This document shows, one piece after another, positions 1 to 14,442 of a stretch of DNA of 64,000 bases (position 1 is its first letter; the number at the start of each line of letters is the position of its first letter). Both the position numbers and the translations under genes were made by a program. The notes under the pieces are model-generated. The model was not told where the DNA came from and ran no database searches. It was given only the letters and a program-made list of their open reading frames with translations. Source of the stretch: Ridgeia piscesae (Eukaryota > Annelida > Polychaeta > Sabellida > Siboglinidae); the NCBI GenBank assembly GCA_025642075.2, contig JAODUO010001743.1:1-64000 (forward strand), read 5' to 3'.

Positions 1-789
1 GTAGAGGGATTACAACAGAAACATGCATTGGATCACGAATATGATTATATAACAATAATGGAACGTACGAGCATTAGTTGTCTTTCCACCACAAACCATA
101 AACGTTCATACCTTCGAGTAATTGCATCGTCCAATCTGTGCCCGTCCTCGTTGTGTTTCGGCATCTGTTGATATCCTAGTGTCTGCTGACATCTTGAACT
201 GCACCTTGTGTGCAGCTTAGTTGAGACCAACTGTCACACTACATTGAGCGTCAAACGTGCATCGTCTGCTGCACTCGACCCCAATCGAACAAACTAAGAA
301 ACATGTTCGCCTTGCACTGTTAACGGGGAGAACTACATTTTGACCCCAACGATTCCATGCTATTGGTCGTTGCACCCTTCAGTCATCTGTGAATAGAAAT
401 ATCTGTCACGTGCAAGTCACCGATATGGCGAAGTTACATGTTGTCAACCCCTGCGTTCTAACGTAGCAGCAAAACCATTAGGAAGCTGTGCCAAGAATGT
501 CCAAAACCAATTGACGGGTTGCATTGTCTGTGTTAAACTGTGATAATGTCAATGAAGCATGGCAGGTATTACACAATTGCTTTGTATGGCATAAATAGCT
601 TCGACGTTCGAGTAGATATATGCAAATAGCCATGACCGAATCCATGTGAGCCTTAATGAGAATGAGAGGATGGGTACAAAACACCGAGTGGCGGGCGAAA
701 ACGTGGAGGAAGAGGGGTGTAGACGAGCAGAGAAGAGTGGGAAAGAATAAGGAAAACGGGATAGATATAGTGTGACGGAGAGACAGGGG
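1..789. other. No recognisable gene
   Basis: I see no exon with splice sites, no conserved protein similarity and no clear mobile element in this stretch. The short open frames have no coding character. Confidence 0.5.
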
Positions 790-1050
790 AGGGAGGATCG
801 GAGGGAGTGAGGGAGGGAGTGAGGGAGGGAGGGAGGGAGGGAGGGAGGGAGGGAGGGACGGACGGACGGACGGACGGACGGACGGACGGACGGACGGACG
901 GACGGACGGACGGACGGACGGACGGACGGACGGACGGACGGACGGACGGACGGACGGACGGACGGACGGACGGACGGACGGACGGACGGACAGGACGGAC
1001 GGACGGAGGGAGAGAGGGAGAGAGGGAGAGAGGGAGAGAGGGAGAGAGTA
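790..1050 (+). repeat. GGGA / GGAC / GGGAGA tetranucleotide microsatellite
   Basis: A run of GGGA units passes into about 36 near-perfect GGAC units (roughly 849-1005), then GGGAGA units. The long open frames on both strands here, of TDGR and PSVR repeats, are products of the repeat and not genes. Confidence 0.95.
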
Positions 1051-1296
1051 ATAATTTAATGTTCAAGTTTTATTTAGTTTATATCTTAATGGATGTAGCA
1101 TTATTGAAAAGTAAACTATATTTTGTCCCGTAACATGCAGCACTGACATAATTGTTTTGGCGTATCATGTATATTGAAATATTACAGATATTGATAGTTG
1201 GCGGGGATTTTAGCGAATCACAAATTTGGAATAACCCGAATATACAACTGAGTCAACTGGGCAAAGTAAACCGGTAGACTTAAGTACTGCCGTTAC

Positions 1297-1316
1297 ACAC
1301 GCACGCACGCACGCAT

Positions 1317-1364
<48 letters not shown>

Positions 1365-1390
1365 ACAGACACACACACACAAACACACAA
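1297..1390 (+). repeat. ACGC microsatellite followed by a short CA run
   Basis: ACGC is repeated with one interruption (ATGC), then passes into ACAC. It is a simple sequence repeat with no gene nearby. Confidence 0.9.
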
Positions 1391-1907
1391 CACTGCTTAT
1401 TGTGTATATGTGTGTCTTTAAAACTTTTTCACACCCACGTATTCATTGCTATAGTAAAACAGGGAAGACATGGATTGTTGCCTACTAGCCTTGCAGCCAT
1501 GTTTTTGTTTTTGTCGTAGTGATATGTTTTTTGCAGGAGTAGTTAGATTATATTATCATGTGGCCCTTAATCAGCCATTACATCAACAAGTTGCGTTATT
1601 TTCAATACACTTATGTTATATCTGGATTAGTATGGATGTTGTTTCTGAAGTAATAAGTTTGCTTTTTAAAGAGGTGTACGTTTGATAAATGTGAACAAAA
1701 TTTCTGTTCAAAGTTTAAAATACACATCTTTTGTCATTTATATTATTTCACTATTGTGTGAAGTATTGTTATATTTAACCGAACAACCAAAGAAACCAAA
1801 GATGTGACTAACAATAGTCACATTACCAGGGGACCATAAAGAGGTATTCATATGAATGTGTTGTTAACACGGGGAAATATTAACAATAATGTGTATCTAT
1901 ATTTCAG

Positions 1908-2009
1908 TACGCAAAGGCCATCTGCGACGGAACGGAGACAAACCAAATAGAGCAGGCCGACGTTGCTGGTTTTCGGCCCGCGTTGTTGCATGAGTTTATA
2001 AATCGTTGA
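1908..2009 (+). CDS. Possible terminal coding exon of an unknown upstream gene
   Basis: An acceptor ending TATTTCAG at 1900-1907 is followed by 33 open codons and TGA (2007-2009). The reading begins YAKAICDGTETNQIEQ and ends ALLHEFINR. The stretch is more GC-rich than its surroundings, and an AATAAA lies 140 bases downstream, as expected for a last exon. I do not recognise the family, and the rest of the gene would lie before the window. It could be a chance open stretch after a chance AG. Confidence 0.35.
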   Translation, partial: YAKAICDGTETNQIEQADVAGFRPALLHEFINR

Positions 2010-2147
2010 AAGTAATCTTATTTAATTATTATTAAATGCAACGGTTTATACAAAGAGCTTCAATTGTTGTGAATGATATTGTTTGCGTTTCATTTAACAC
2101 TACTATTCAACAGTTATGTGACACATACTTACACCAGTCGACATGTT

Positions 2148-2153
2148 AATAAA
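2148..2153 (+). terminator. Candidate polyadenylation signal AATAAA
   Basis: The hexamer lies downstream of the possible terminal exon that ends at 2009 and is followed by a GT-containing stretch. It is listed only because it supports that exon. Confidence 0.3.
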
Positions 2154-2159
2154 GTTATG

Positions 2160-5100
2160 TAAGTCTTGAATGCATGACTCATTTCCCAAAATATATTATT
2201 AAATCATTGCCGAGTTGTGTTGGGTAAAACCAACTATTTGGATATGGTAACGTCTAGATTTCCACCCTTTGTACTGATATTGAAGTACCTCAATGGGATT
2301 TATATACTGCAATGTTAAGCCCATATAACGCCTTTTTGAATAAAAAAATATAATTCTACAAAACATTCCAATAGGACCACTATAAAAGTGTGTTCCATAC
2401 ATGCAAAATAGACGCAAATATATGCCATTATAAAAGTGTGATCCACACCCATCCCCTGACGAATTTATTGTACACACTACCTCTATGGGCTATCTACATC
2501 ACATACACAATTTAAACCGTATGTATCTAAAATACAGCTTTATTTTAATTTGTTTTCAAAATATAGGGCAGTATGTAGGCAACAAACTATGCCAATTCGG
2601 GCAAGTTACATCCAATACATTCAGCTAGAAGACAGTTACATATATCTTAAACTGCCAGAGTTATATGTCACGAAGACGCGGGGATTTGTATTTAGTGCTG
2701 CACGTACTATAGACTGCATTGAAAACCATGGCTGTAACGAAGCCATAACATCGCACAACGCTCTGAGACAAGGACATTAAGAAAACACTGTTTATAAACA
2801 AAAATACAAGTAACGATGATTGTGAGGTTTTGTTATGTTTATTAATAATAATTGCAAGAAAGGAAGCGCATCAATAAATGATTAGCATAAACTATAATAT
2901 GCATGGTTCACTCATATGTTAATTCGGCAATCACCATGTTTACGCTGGTCACAGTAGACGTTAAACCTTTGTCACGCATGTAAGAAGTCCATAAACAACA
3001 CTAAAAACGAGGTGGAACGACATCCTCGACCGGATATACATTCCAGACTGGCAAACAGATGACCATAACGTCGCGTTAACCTTCGCCATGAACCGCAAAC
3101 CTTTTGACATGAACCGCTAACTTTCGATGTTCTCGACCGCTCGACGTTCTGGACCGCCACACCGGTTTCGCTGCGCGACACATTTTGAGACTTGATTGAC
3201 AGGTGTGTGTTCGCGTTTGCGTCCGTTTGTTTTGAATGGTCTATTAGCTGCATTATCGACAACGGGGAACTAACTAGTGCGTCGAAAAGCGGTAAGCAAT
3301 TTCATGAAAACACAATCCCAAAGAAGGGCTTCTGTTGGTAATGTGTTACGCTTTTGTTACTGTTTGTGTTAGACTGTTGTAACATAACATACGCTGCCCA
3401 CATCGAGACCCGCGCGGGTAGAGAGTGGCACGCCTTCTTCTCCATGATGGAGCAGCAATCAGCGATCACTGCCCTCGATTTCTGAACAGTCGTTTTTGGT
3501 TTAATACTTCTACTGGCAAACAGTACAAACTGTTATGCTGTTCTCGATTTGTAGAACTACAGGAACATATTATCGTCACGAAGTACTTTGCACGCCTAAC
3601 TGTAAGACTAAGTAAGGGTATTAAATGGTAATCATTAACGGGGTCGCTAGCCTTGAGAAATGAAGTTACTGTTTGCTCCTTCAGTTTGAGTTTACTTGTA
3701 GTTGGATACAGGTCCACAGGGTTTCTGTTTAATCAGTCATAATGTGAAGGTTTCACTAGAAATCTTTGAAATATTTCTGCCTTCTGCATACTGCAACGTA
3801 TCGGTTGCATTATAACCAGAATTACAGCTGACATATTTCATCAATGGCATGCATCAGATTAGTTGTTTTAGTGACACTAGTATACATCAGTCATAGCAGT
3901 CCTGATTCACAATGTCCTAAACCACCTGGCAACGGGTCCTTGAAGAGACGTACCAACGTTAGCCACCCTTAGTTGTCCATAATAAAATGCTTTAGTGCGA
4001 CAGGTTTTGATAACTGATCATTTTAATTACAGGGTAAATATAAGAACAAACTGCTAAATGAGGGTTATAACATTGTTATAAGGGCAGTACACCCCAGAAG
4101 GTATTCCCCCAGATTTAACTACATAGTCAAGTATCTTGTGCCAATTTTTAAGTGACGCAGATATAACCACTACATAACAGTTAACAAAATGCATTTTTGC
4201 GGCGTGACTGTGTACACCTGGGGGCACATGATATGACATTCTGGAGTTAAATGGGGAAATAACAGTGACTGTATTAAGTTCAGTCCCTGTTGCTCAGTGC
4301 TCGGGGGGATTGGAGGCTGACTGGGTTCATCAATAACCACAGGTCCATGATTAAGATTCCCATCAGTCCCCAGCCTGGCTGTCTTGAACATTTGCCACTG
4401 TAAGAATGGAGCAGCATCAGCAGTTTCAGCATAACCACAGTGTTACATACAAAACCTGGGTGTATTTGGGTCAGACACCTGTATAATTGCACTAGTTGTA
4501 GTGTAATATTGCTTGAATGTGGTCCCATAAAATTAGAAATATTTACTGGTGAACAACAATAATAATTTAATTATGTTATTACAATTTATATACTGCCATT
4601 TTTGCATAAACTGTTCAAATACATTTTATCTTATTACAAGTATAAACAAAACTAAAAATATTATACAGTATTTTATAAGAAATACGCAGAGGTAAACTTA
4701 GGTGATCTAAGATGTGTAAATGACAAAATATTTCTAATATAAATCACAACTTGATAAACATATCCAATAACAAAAAAAAGGTACACTCAAATATGGTTGT
4801 GGTTGATAATAGTACAATGGTACTATGTACTTTTCAATATCAACACAGCTGCTGTCACATCTGGGCATTAGTCAGAGCAGACTTTGACACTGAGATATCT
4901 GAGGATGGACACATTCATTGGAGAACTTATAAATACAAATAATACAAATACCAACTGGTGAGTAACTAACTGAAAACATTAAATATTGTAACAACCACTT
5001 CTTCTAAACAATAATTATTGTTATCATCCAAATAAGGCAAGACAGAACACATGCACACACACACGCACACATGCATACAGACTATCTACATAACCCACGC

Positions 5101-8100
5101 AAACACATGTTATAGACATGCATGCATGCACCCAAACACACAATGGTAGTGTTTTTTTCAAAGCCAAACAACTCTAACGAAACAAAGAAACACGGGTTAT
5201 TGATTCATCAGACCAGCATGCAATTATTATACCAAAAAAATTTCAAGAGTTCACAGTGTTTATTTATGGGCCTGCAGGTATAATACTATAAGATTCCCCC
5301 ATGTCTAAAACTTGGTTTGGGAAATATTCCGCTATGGGAGTGGAGAAGAAAATTTCCCTAGGAACATCTTACCCTAGGCAGATGTTTATATTAATCTACA
5401 GGGAAAGTCATTCTAGGTAGTGAAAATACTGAACTATGTCACTGGGGACTAGGATGTTAGTTGGTACATAAATTGTCAAAACGTCACTACCGGTAGTTCC
5501 GTAATTGTCGAAAGAGGTTAGTTTAACATAAACAAGCAATGATAAAAAGATGTGTTAATAGGAGTGTGGTGTGGTGTGGTGTTACCCTGTTGGCAACCGT
5601 TTTGAGAGTGAGAGTCGGAAGGTTGGGTGTGGCAGGGAGCAGCCAGTTGTTGTCACTTGTTGAGAATAACATGAGTTGGGAGGGTGGGTGACTGGGTGTT
5701 GCAAGATGTTACTAGTTGGAGAGAGACAATGCATCAAACAGAGCTGAAGTGTCTGCCTCCTGTAGCTGTCCATCGTTAACCACAGCTGGATACTGTAGAG
5801 CAGACAAAAGACATCACCATTACAGTGCCCAATAAAAGTTAGATGTTTGAGACTACAATATGAGTCATTTTGTGATGCCGTTATATACCAACTTACCAGT
5901 ACCAGTACACTGTATACCGGGACATAAATTTAGCAGTGAAAATATTTTAGAACTGGTTCTTTGTATATACAAGTAAGTTTTCTTGAAGGTGGAAAATAAA
6001 TAATTTAAATGTTAAGCACATTGAATAATATATACATCTATTAGTATTTTGAAAAAAACTTCATTATTCCGTTAGACGTGTCTTATATTCAGAATATCAA
6101 CCTTGACAAATATCAGAATGCATAGATCTTTAACACCGTCTGTCCATCTTTACTCTGGTCTTTCTCTTCTCCTGCCAGCTTTCCCTGTCATGGCAGACTT
6201 CCACAGATCTACCAGACTCATTTGCCTGAGTATTTTCTAGTTTTCATCCGAGACAGCTTGTCAAACATTGTCAAAAACGAGCCATAAACTGACAAATGAC
6301 AACTGATCCACTGTCATTATTTTAGCCTTTCCTCCCACGCAGAGTTCAGGCTTTGTTAGTCCTTTTCACTGATCATTTGTCCTGGGTGATGCTTCACTGA
6401 ATGCTTTTAACCCCTTTGCTGTTAACCCTTTGCAGACCAAATGCAACAACAGCATATCATGTCACAGAATCTGGCATACAGATTTTGAGGATCATCTGGT
6501 ACTTACTGTGGGAAAGTTTTTTGTCAGATACAGATAGTGTAACAAAGGAGAACGTTCTATGGTACCCAACAGACACTGAAGGTTGGAAGAGTTAGGAGAC
6601 AGAACAGACTGGAGTGGTACAAGTGTGTGGGGTGCATGAGTGCGGGAACATATGTCATGACCTGCTGCAGCTCAGGGGAGCAGCTCTAGGGAAAGGGAGA
6701 GTTCTGAGATAAAAATATCCGACAAAATGTGTACGGAATGAGTTAAATGCACAGATGTTGTTCTTATTACTGCAATGCAGATATCTATACCAATGCACAT
6801 CTGAGTTTCTACACAAGTAATTATGATATTCTTCAACTTGCAAGATATGTTCCTTACATATACTCACAGTTAAGGATGTTTTCAACTATAAAGAAGATGT
6901 ATTTGTCGTTTTTATTTTAAATATCTGCCACAAATATATGTTTGTCCAGTGTTTTGGTATTAAGAATTGTCTAATTTAAAAATAAATCAAGTATGTCTGA
7001 ACATGAACACTTGGTTTAGAAATGTTAAAATTTGAGCATGTAAAGTCACACAGTTAATTAGTTGTAGATTTTACAGTTGAAGAATAAACATGATGTTTAT
7101 GGGTTCTGGACACAGTCATTGATCTGTATGTGTCGTCAGTAGGACTGAAATTATATCCTTCATCTACCTGGGCCAGTCAGTGGTAGTGGTGGTGTTTTGT
7201 AGGGGATTGGCTTGACTGTGCATGAGGTCAAACTTTGTCCATACGTGGTCACTGGACTTACTTATCAGTGAGTTTGCCATAGCATCAGAGTGACCAAAGT
7301 CATGTTATAGATAAAACCAATCAATTATACCCATATTCTGGGGGATAAAATGAAAAAATATCACATTGTTGGTAATACAACTGTAAAGTAATTAATTGTA
7401 GGTGTTGTATTTTTGTTTGCAAGCAATTTCTAAATATTCATTTGAACTCATATGGCAGATAATATATTTTTGTAGTTTCTTTCGAGATAGTAGAAAGTGC
7501 TCTACAGATGGAGAAAGAACTATGGCTGGGTGGATGGGCAAGTTCCTAGAGATGTCACTGGTCACATGACTGGTGTCAGTGGTGTGTATCAAGCTGTCTG
7601 TCAGCTGCCTATAAATAACTGACCGTCTGTGGCCTTCCAGTTCACATATAGCTGACCACTATCATCTAGCTTGACCATCAACTTATCCTACCCACATACC
7701 AGTCATCAGCTACTGACTGCCTGGGTAAGAATACATTCTACAATTTACTGCTAGGAAACATAGTTCTGAGTTTCAACCAGTAGTTTCCGATATTGTTAAT
7801 ATTCAATTGATACTGTTAAATCATAATTAGAAACACAAACCAGCTGACTTACTTGCCTCACAGTGAAACTGTTTATAAATGTGTTTTGTATTTATAATTA
7901 TCTGCATCTCAAAGACATCAACCTTAAGTTATGCTTCATGACCCTTTTTTCTGGCTAATCATTATTCATTGATATTATCACAATTTACTACTGCAATGAT
8001 TTTTTAATTATTGCAATTATGTTTTAATTGTTACTGAAATGCTGCAGTAATGAAACAAAACTCACAATATTATTATCATTAGCTATCATGATGATATCGC

Positions 8101-10093
8101 AGTCATAAACATATGCACCACAGGCCTCAATAGCCACTCCTACTTGTTTGAGATGGACTTTGGGCTACTTATTATTACAACATGCACGGATGCACTATAC
8201 TGATTATTATGTTATTGTCCTGTTTTGATCATTTTAATCCACTTGAAGTGATCCGCTGGACAAACAAGCTTATAACATGCACTGTGTTGGCCTGTCAGTG
8301 TCTGTCAGTTTGTTCCCAGAGTGACATCAGGCGCCTGCTGCTGTCCTCAGTAAGTAGGTCACCACTCCAGGAAACTGGCCTGGGTTCAGTGGGCTCCCCG
8401 CTCTACTGCCGAAGGTTCAGTTACATTTCGATGTAGTTCTTTCTACCCTGGTGCACTGAGACACCAACAGATACACGTATGTGGAGTTGTTCTGTTTTGT
8501 TGCTGGCAAACTTCGGTTTTATTCATATCTCGTGTTCACAGACCTGGTGGATTATTTCCGTCAGATCACTCAGATGACAGATTCCACCTTGTCGGAGGCG
8601 TGTAGACAATGTACATACATTCTATTACTGGCACATGTATTTACAAGTGGATTTGAATCTCACTGGTTGATATTGTATACAGTAGGTATTATATCTTTTA
8701 TTCATTGGAAAGTGGACTGTTAACACAGATTTGCGAGGATAAAGACGACGTAAAAATTTACTGTTATTATTTTATTATGGCATTTAATGAAATATTTGTC
8801 TACATACTAGGCCAGGTACTGCAGCGTAGGAGTCTGAAAGATGTGATAAAATAGGAAGTTATGGATTAATAAGTTAAGCTTATCTGAGCAGGAGCTCAGC
8901 ATCCTTGTTTACTCTCACTGGCGATAACCTTTTCACCCTGAGGGAGAGAAGTGTGTGCTGTGTGTTACAGTCCCATCACAGGCAGGTCTTGGGTTACTTC
9001 CAAGAGACAGCTTGCTTCACTTGTTTGGCTTTATCTGCACAGACTACAGTAGAGGTGGCTGTTTTTTACAAGTACACGGTACATCGGGTGATTTAGTATT
9101 ACGAGTGGATAATGTAGTGCGTAGGTTTCGTTTTTTAATCAAGTGATCATCTAATGTTTATGTGACATTTTCGTTTCTATGCATATACATTATGCATCTC
9201 ATTTTTTGTTAGCGTGTAAAAACTTTATGCAAGTGTACATGCAAATACCTTTCATGTACATAAATATTCAGTTTACATACTCTGGGCTAAGCATGTAAAC
9301 AAAAAGCGAAACATGTATATGCTCACTTGCAAATGCATGTGTGCACACATGCATGCACGCATGCAAATAGTCCTCCAGTATATCACCCAAGTCTGCTGAT
9401 TATTTTTACGTGTAATTCCATTGTGGAATGCTTTGTTTAATTCCAATTAACAGGCCGTCATGCACTCCACTCTAGTGTACTGGTAGGCCGGCTATTCCTG
9501 CTTCCATTAGATGCAAGGCTGGTGCTGTGCGTGAGTCCATTTTGTATATTATTACATTTCTCTGTACAGAATAAACTTTCCCAAACACACAGATCTGTTC
9601 ACGCGACACAGAGTCAGATCAATATGAACACACGTTCGACTGTTGACATTGGTCTGTGGCATTTACATTTTCATTCTCCTGAAGTGTCTATCAACACATC
9701 GTCAGGAGCCCGATTGACTCACTGGTGTGTTTGCTAGGGCTGGTTGGGGACTCGCCAGGAAACTAATGGGCGTGTGAGGCTGTGAGCCACTTGGACAGAT
9801 CTGGGAGACTGACATGCTTAGTAGACTGACACTGTGGCTGCAGTGGTTGGGACCAGTGTGGGTTAACCTCATTTGTAGTTCTTGCACAGTCACAATCATT
9901 ATTTGTGTATGCTTGTCAAGGGTGCATCGGTGTGCAATAAACTGTGGATACGTATGTTCCTGAATACATCTGTGTGTGCTTGTGTCAGTTGTATGTTTGT
10001 GTATAGTAATACATGCATTTGTGTAGACGTGTGTATACATAAGTGTGTGTTTATGTGCCCATGTATATATGTGTTTGTGTACCCATGTATGTG

Positions 10094-10094
<1 letters not shown>
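2160..10094. other. Gene-poor stretch with no supported gene
   Basis: Both strands hold only short open frames without paired splice sites or recognisable domains. A small tandem duplication of a TATAAAAGTGTG-containing segment lies near 2380-2450. The GC-richer part at 2960-3430 shows no convincing exon. Upstream non-coding exons or the promoter of the SLC44 gene could lie here but cannot be placed from sequence alone. Confidence 0.4.
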
Positions 10095-10182
<88 letters not shown>

Positions 10183-10185
10183 TGT

Positions 10186-10252
<67 letters not shown>
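10095..10252 (+). repeat. TG dinucleotide microsatellite
   Basis: About 150 bases of TG with a few GG or CG interruptions, set inside a wider TG-rich, ATGTGT-like stretch (about 9960-10360). All reading frames here are low-complexity Cys-Val or His-Thr and are not coding. Confidence 0.95.
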
Positions 10253-10257
<5 letters not shown>

Positions 10258-10429
10258 TTGTTTACCCATGTGTCTATGCATATGTATGTTTGTATACCTA
10301 TGTGTGTGTGCATGCATGTGTATGTATATGTGTGTTTATGTACCCATGTTTACATGTATGTGTATTTGCCAGTTTTCAGGACATCAACACAAGGTATTGA
10401 CATGTATAGATTATAGAATATTGAATATA

Positions 10430-12600
10430 AAATAATTGGTATTGTGATGGATCTGTGTTTAAATACATATTTTTATAAGAGATACACCATGCACAAATTT
10501 AATTTCGTGAAAAATTCAATAACAATTAAATATTCATATCACTCTCCAAATGTCATAATGAAGAATAATGAGCTATTTATACACACCCTAATAAATAATT
10601 GACATGTGTGTGTACAAAACCATGTCCTTATAAACATAATGTTCACAGTGGGCACCTGTGTGTAACAGTCAATGTAAATACTGGCGACCTCTTCGAACTG
10701 AACGTTTGCAGCAGTCAGGCAAATGGTTCCTTCCTGCGAACTGCAGTGAACATTTAATGCTGTAGTGAATAATACTACTCTAAGCCCCTCACCAGAAAGG
10801 ATTCATTATTCTGCTCTGTGACGTCTATGCACATTTGATTGTTCATAAATGTCAGAAAACAGATGTCATTAGCATTTCATGGCCTGTGTACCATCTGCTC
10901 TCCAACAAAACTGATCAGCTGTACACTGCCTACTATGCACAGTGTGGGTAAATGCTTCTCGCCGAAATGTGCTATTTTGTACGGCTCACTGACATATTGT
11001 GCCACTATATTGTTCACCCAGGCACTGGTGTTTTAACTGTGCTGTTATTGATTGCTTCCTCAGCTGCATTCTGGTGGTTTGACCTAGTTTTCTCAGGTCA
11101 CTGACCTAGATCTTTTCCAACAGAACGTGTTCACATCTAATTAACCTGCCTATGAGTTGATGAATTACACATTGTCATTTGTGATGTTAAGTTCATTTTA
11201 TAGTTTGGTATCAAAACAAATTACATGATTTCCTCAGAAATTGTTTAATTCCGTTGGACATTATGCATGGCAGTTTTATGGTCACTGGAATTGTGTGCAT
11301 AATACTGCATTAATTAATGCGCTTTTAACAGGATGCACTGTGGTCAATATTGTCTGTGGCCTGTGTAACCCAGACGCAGTCCACAATGCTGAGGAAACAT
11401 CTGTTCAGTATAAGAAAGTGTACAATAAGTCACAATTCTACATCATGTGTCCACGTACGGTCATTGAAAACAACACAGTGATAGTTGAAGGAGTGTTTGA
11501 TAATCAGAAAATTGCTGTCATGATGACGTCTTTATCACAGGTTAACAGCAGTATTAATGCCAACGAGTTAATAAAAGCATGTGTAAAGTAATTATATATA
11601 TGCATATATTTATATGTTATATAAATGGCTCATAAAGTGTGAGTAATTAAGCTAAATCAACAACAGGAAACTTGTGAACATTTGGTATTACATCTGTATC
11701 AGTAACATTCCAACACTCCATCCAACCAACACATTTTATTAATTTTAACTTATTTAACTGTTATCTCGTGAAAGATGCATATTGTTAAATTAGGTCAAAT
11801 AAGAATCATGTTCTCATTTCTGAATTTCCTTTACCGCACTCATTCATATCAGTCATATGAGCCCAGTAAGCGTTTCAGAAAATGAGCTGTTTCTAGAAAA
11901 ACTCTGGGATTTTGGGGCTGATTAACAGCCTGAGGTAACATGAGTAATTCAGGAAATAATTACGTCACTAGGCATGACGCTAACTGTAAATTTGAACATA
12001 TACGTCTACTGTTCACTTCATCCAGCCTTTTAATGATATGTGCCACTCCTTAGAAACACATGAGGGATTAAAACCTAAGTTTCCCTGATCCCAACACCAA
12101 CCTGTGACCCACTAAGTCTCCCGTCTTACCCAGCAACATGTGCTGCCCTGGAGGGAGGTATCATTATTTCTGATTAAATCTGGTCACAGCTATAATGGGA
12201 CTCACTGGGGTAATTACAGCTTAGCATAAGCAGTAACAGATGGGATGGGGCGCTGGACATTGCTGTGTTATCTTGACGGAACTAAGCTGTTGCTTTCGCT
12301 GGTGGCACTTGTAGCAGTCAATTACTTGACTAGTTTTGGTAGCAGCAATATTGAGTGTTATTGAAACGCATCGGTTGAGGTATTCCAACATTGTGCAGAT
12401 GATGTGATGATACAGAATAAAAAATACATTTTGATGTTTGTCCTGTCAACTGTCTCATTTTAATAAAATCCTACCATTTTTGGTTAAAAATATAAAAGAT
12501 GGTGCCTGTCATTTGTCACCCAAACAAGCCCAGTTCAGAGTCACACAGAGGCAGCCCAGTCCATTCATGGAGGGAATCAGCTACAAGAAATTTAAGAAAT
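10430..12600. other. No supported gene; one unexplained 116-codon open frame
   Basis: No splice-supported coding region was found. An open frame at 11241-11591 (+) follows a CTCAG acceptor-like site. It has ordinary amino-acid composition, including FDNQKIAVMMTSLSQ, but I do not recognise it and see no partner exons. It may be chance or a decayed element. Confidence 0.3.
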
Positions 12601-12604
12601 TTAA

Positions 12605-12925
12605 TGGGGCATGGGATAGTGTTTAATGGTCAGTATATCTGCCTGCCAGGCTAGCACCTTAAGTCCAGTACCCATACCAGGCAAGCATAGTATATTTGAT
12701 ATACAAACCTGGTTCTCAACATTGGGGACTGTTTGCCATTCATGACTCATAGATCACGTTAAATGTCAGTCCTGTCTCAATTTTTGATGTAAAAGAACCA
12801 CTGATGACCACTTTTAGAGCCAGCATAGAATGGTCAGCCGGGTACTAATGTTCTGAAAAAGGATGACTAGTTGTATGAGACATCACAACATCTTAACATT
12901 GTAACCACAATAATTACAGACAACT
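12605..12925 (+). mobile_element. tRNA-derived SINE, family B, degraded copy
   Basis: A degenerate tRNA-like head (TAGTGTTTAATGGTCAG, then CTGCCTGCCAGGC and CCAGTACCC) is followed by a body with CAACATTGGGGACTGT, TGTAAAAGAACCACTGA and an end with AACATTGTAACCACAAT. The same order occurs on the - strand at 17345-17690, and the 3' part recurs at 40015-40110. The shared body shows one repeat family; the SINE class comes from the box A and box B like head. Confidence 0.8.
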
Positions 12926-13839
12926 GAGTTAATAGAATGTTGTTGATTGCTGGAAACAACTACCTCTAGAAGTCTGTGGGTGGCGCAAGTATTGGTTTAT
13001 ACAGGAATGATCCAGGAGGAAAACAGTTGTAGAGATGCATACCATATGTACCATCTGACAATCCTGTGCAATTTACTCATCTATGCTGAAAGCAGAAGTG
13101 AAACAGATTGATATCAAGTGACCGTTATATTGAATTAGGAGGGATTGGGGATCTGTTGTAATAGATATCTTCCCCATCTGTTTTGGATCACATCCGTTTC
13201 CCCAAGGCTACAGATTGAATTATGGTATAACAATCTGAAGACAAACCATCCAGTAAAACCCTTACAACTTTGTCAACAAATCAGCATTTTAAAGAAGTTG
13301 AGGTAAATACATTGACACATAATTATGAAACCAACAAACACTGTTTATACTTCACGGTAATTAGTATGAACAGTGTCTTTCAGTTTCGTTATTATTTGTC
13401 AGTTTGTAATCTCCCCTGAATCAATTTATATAGAAATATGAATGATGTCAAAACAAGTTTGCTATGATTGCAGTCAGCAAGCAATCAGTTACTGTAAACA
13501 TTTAGTGGCTTCTTTGAATATAATGCACGTACAATTGCGTGATTATTAATGGTTCAGCAACTATCTATACACATTTCTGTGTTAATGTGTTGAGTGTACT
13601 GACAACATTTTCAAGCACACATGGGACAGTGATTCAATGCCTCAGTTGACGTCTGCAATGTGGCTTATGATATGTTTTATATACACTAGTTTCATATGAA
13701 TGCCTTTGTAAGTACTGAGTCTACAACAGCTGGCATGGCATCTCTTAAAACATCACTCGTTTGTTATTCAATACTGTAGAAAATGATTACAACATCATTA
13801 ATATTACACGTTCTTAATATTAATACATAAGCATTGTGC

Positions 13840-14100
13840 TTTTCAATTTCCAGTTAAAACTAAAGATTAATGTTTTGCTTAGTAGAGTTGTAGAAGATCA
13901 TGATTGAGGTAGTTTAATATTGCAGTGTATTGAAATTATTGTGACATAAATATGTGTTCCAGCCAGGGTCAACAGCTGACCAGAGATTGAAGTGACACCA
14001 GGAGCATCAGGATGACAGGTTTCAATGATGTTGCGTGTGATGACTAGATAATGTTTAGAAAATTTTGTCTTTACAGAAAGAAAGGACAGATACATGAGTT
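13840..14100 (+). pseudogene. Degenerate duplicate of the first SLC44 coding exon and its upstream flank
   Basis: This stretch parallels 14248-14490. Both begin with TTTCAATTTCCAGTTAAAAC, carry GTTCCAGCCAGGG and reach ATGACAGGTTTCAATGA. In this copy the reading is MTGFND, then VACDD, then a stop (TAG), because the cysteine cluster and the donor site have been lost to small deletions. It is a local segmental duplication in which the copy nearer the rest of the gene is intact. Confidence 0.75.
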
Positions 14101-14442
14101 AGTTAGAGGTAAATTTTAAAATAAAATAATTCCAAGAATACTTAGATAGATAGGTTGGACTCTCGATAAGCCAAATGGCTTCCTAGTCCACCTGCCATCT
14201 AGAGTTGAATCTCTAGGTGGCAATCTTGTTAAATCTTGTTAAATATGTGCTTTTCAATTTCCAGTTAAAACTAAAGATTAATGTTTTGCTGTGTAGTTGT
14301 GACTTGTGAAGCATTCATTGTTTGGGTGAGTTTTATGCATGTATTAGAAGCATTGTGTGTGACCATAAATGATGCTGTTCCAGCCAGGGCAGCAGCTGAT
14401 CCAGTGTGAGATTCTGAAGTGCCACACCAGCGAGCATCAGCG

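Noticed and set aside
807..1133. TDGR-repeat open frame
   Set aside because: Product of the GGAC microsatellite.
10040..10435. Cys-Val and His-Thr frames over CA/TG microsatellites, also at 53138-53542, 54020-54498 and 59392-59787
   Set aside because: Low-complexity products of dinucleotide repeats with no coding evidence.
11241..11591. 116-codon open frame of normal composition
   Set aside because: No recognisable family, no partner exon and no polyA signal. A chance frame cannot be excluded, so it is not called a gene.
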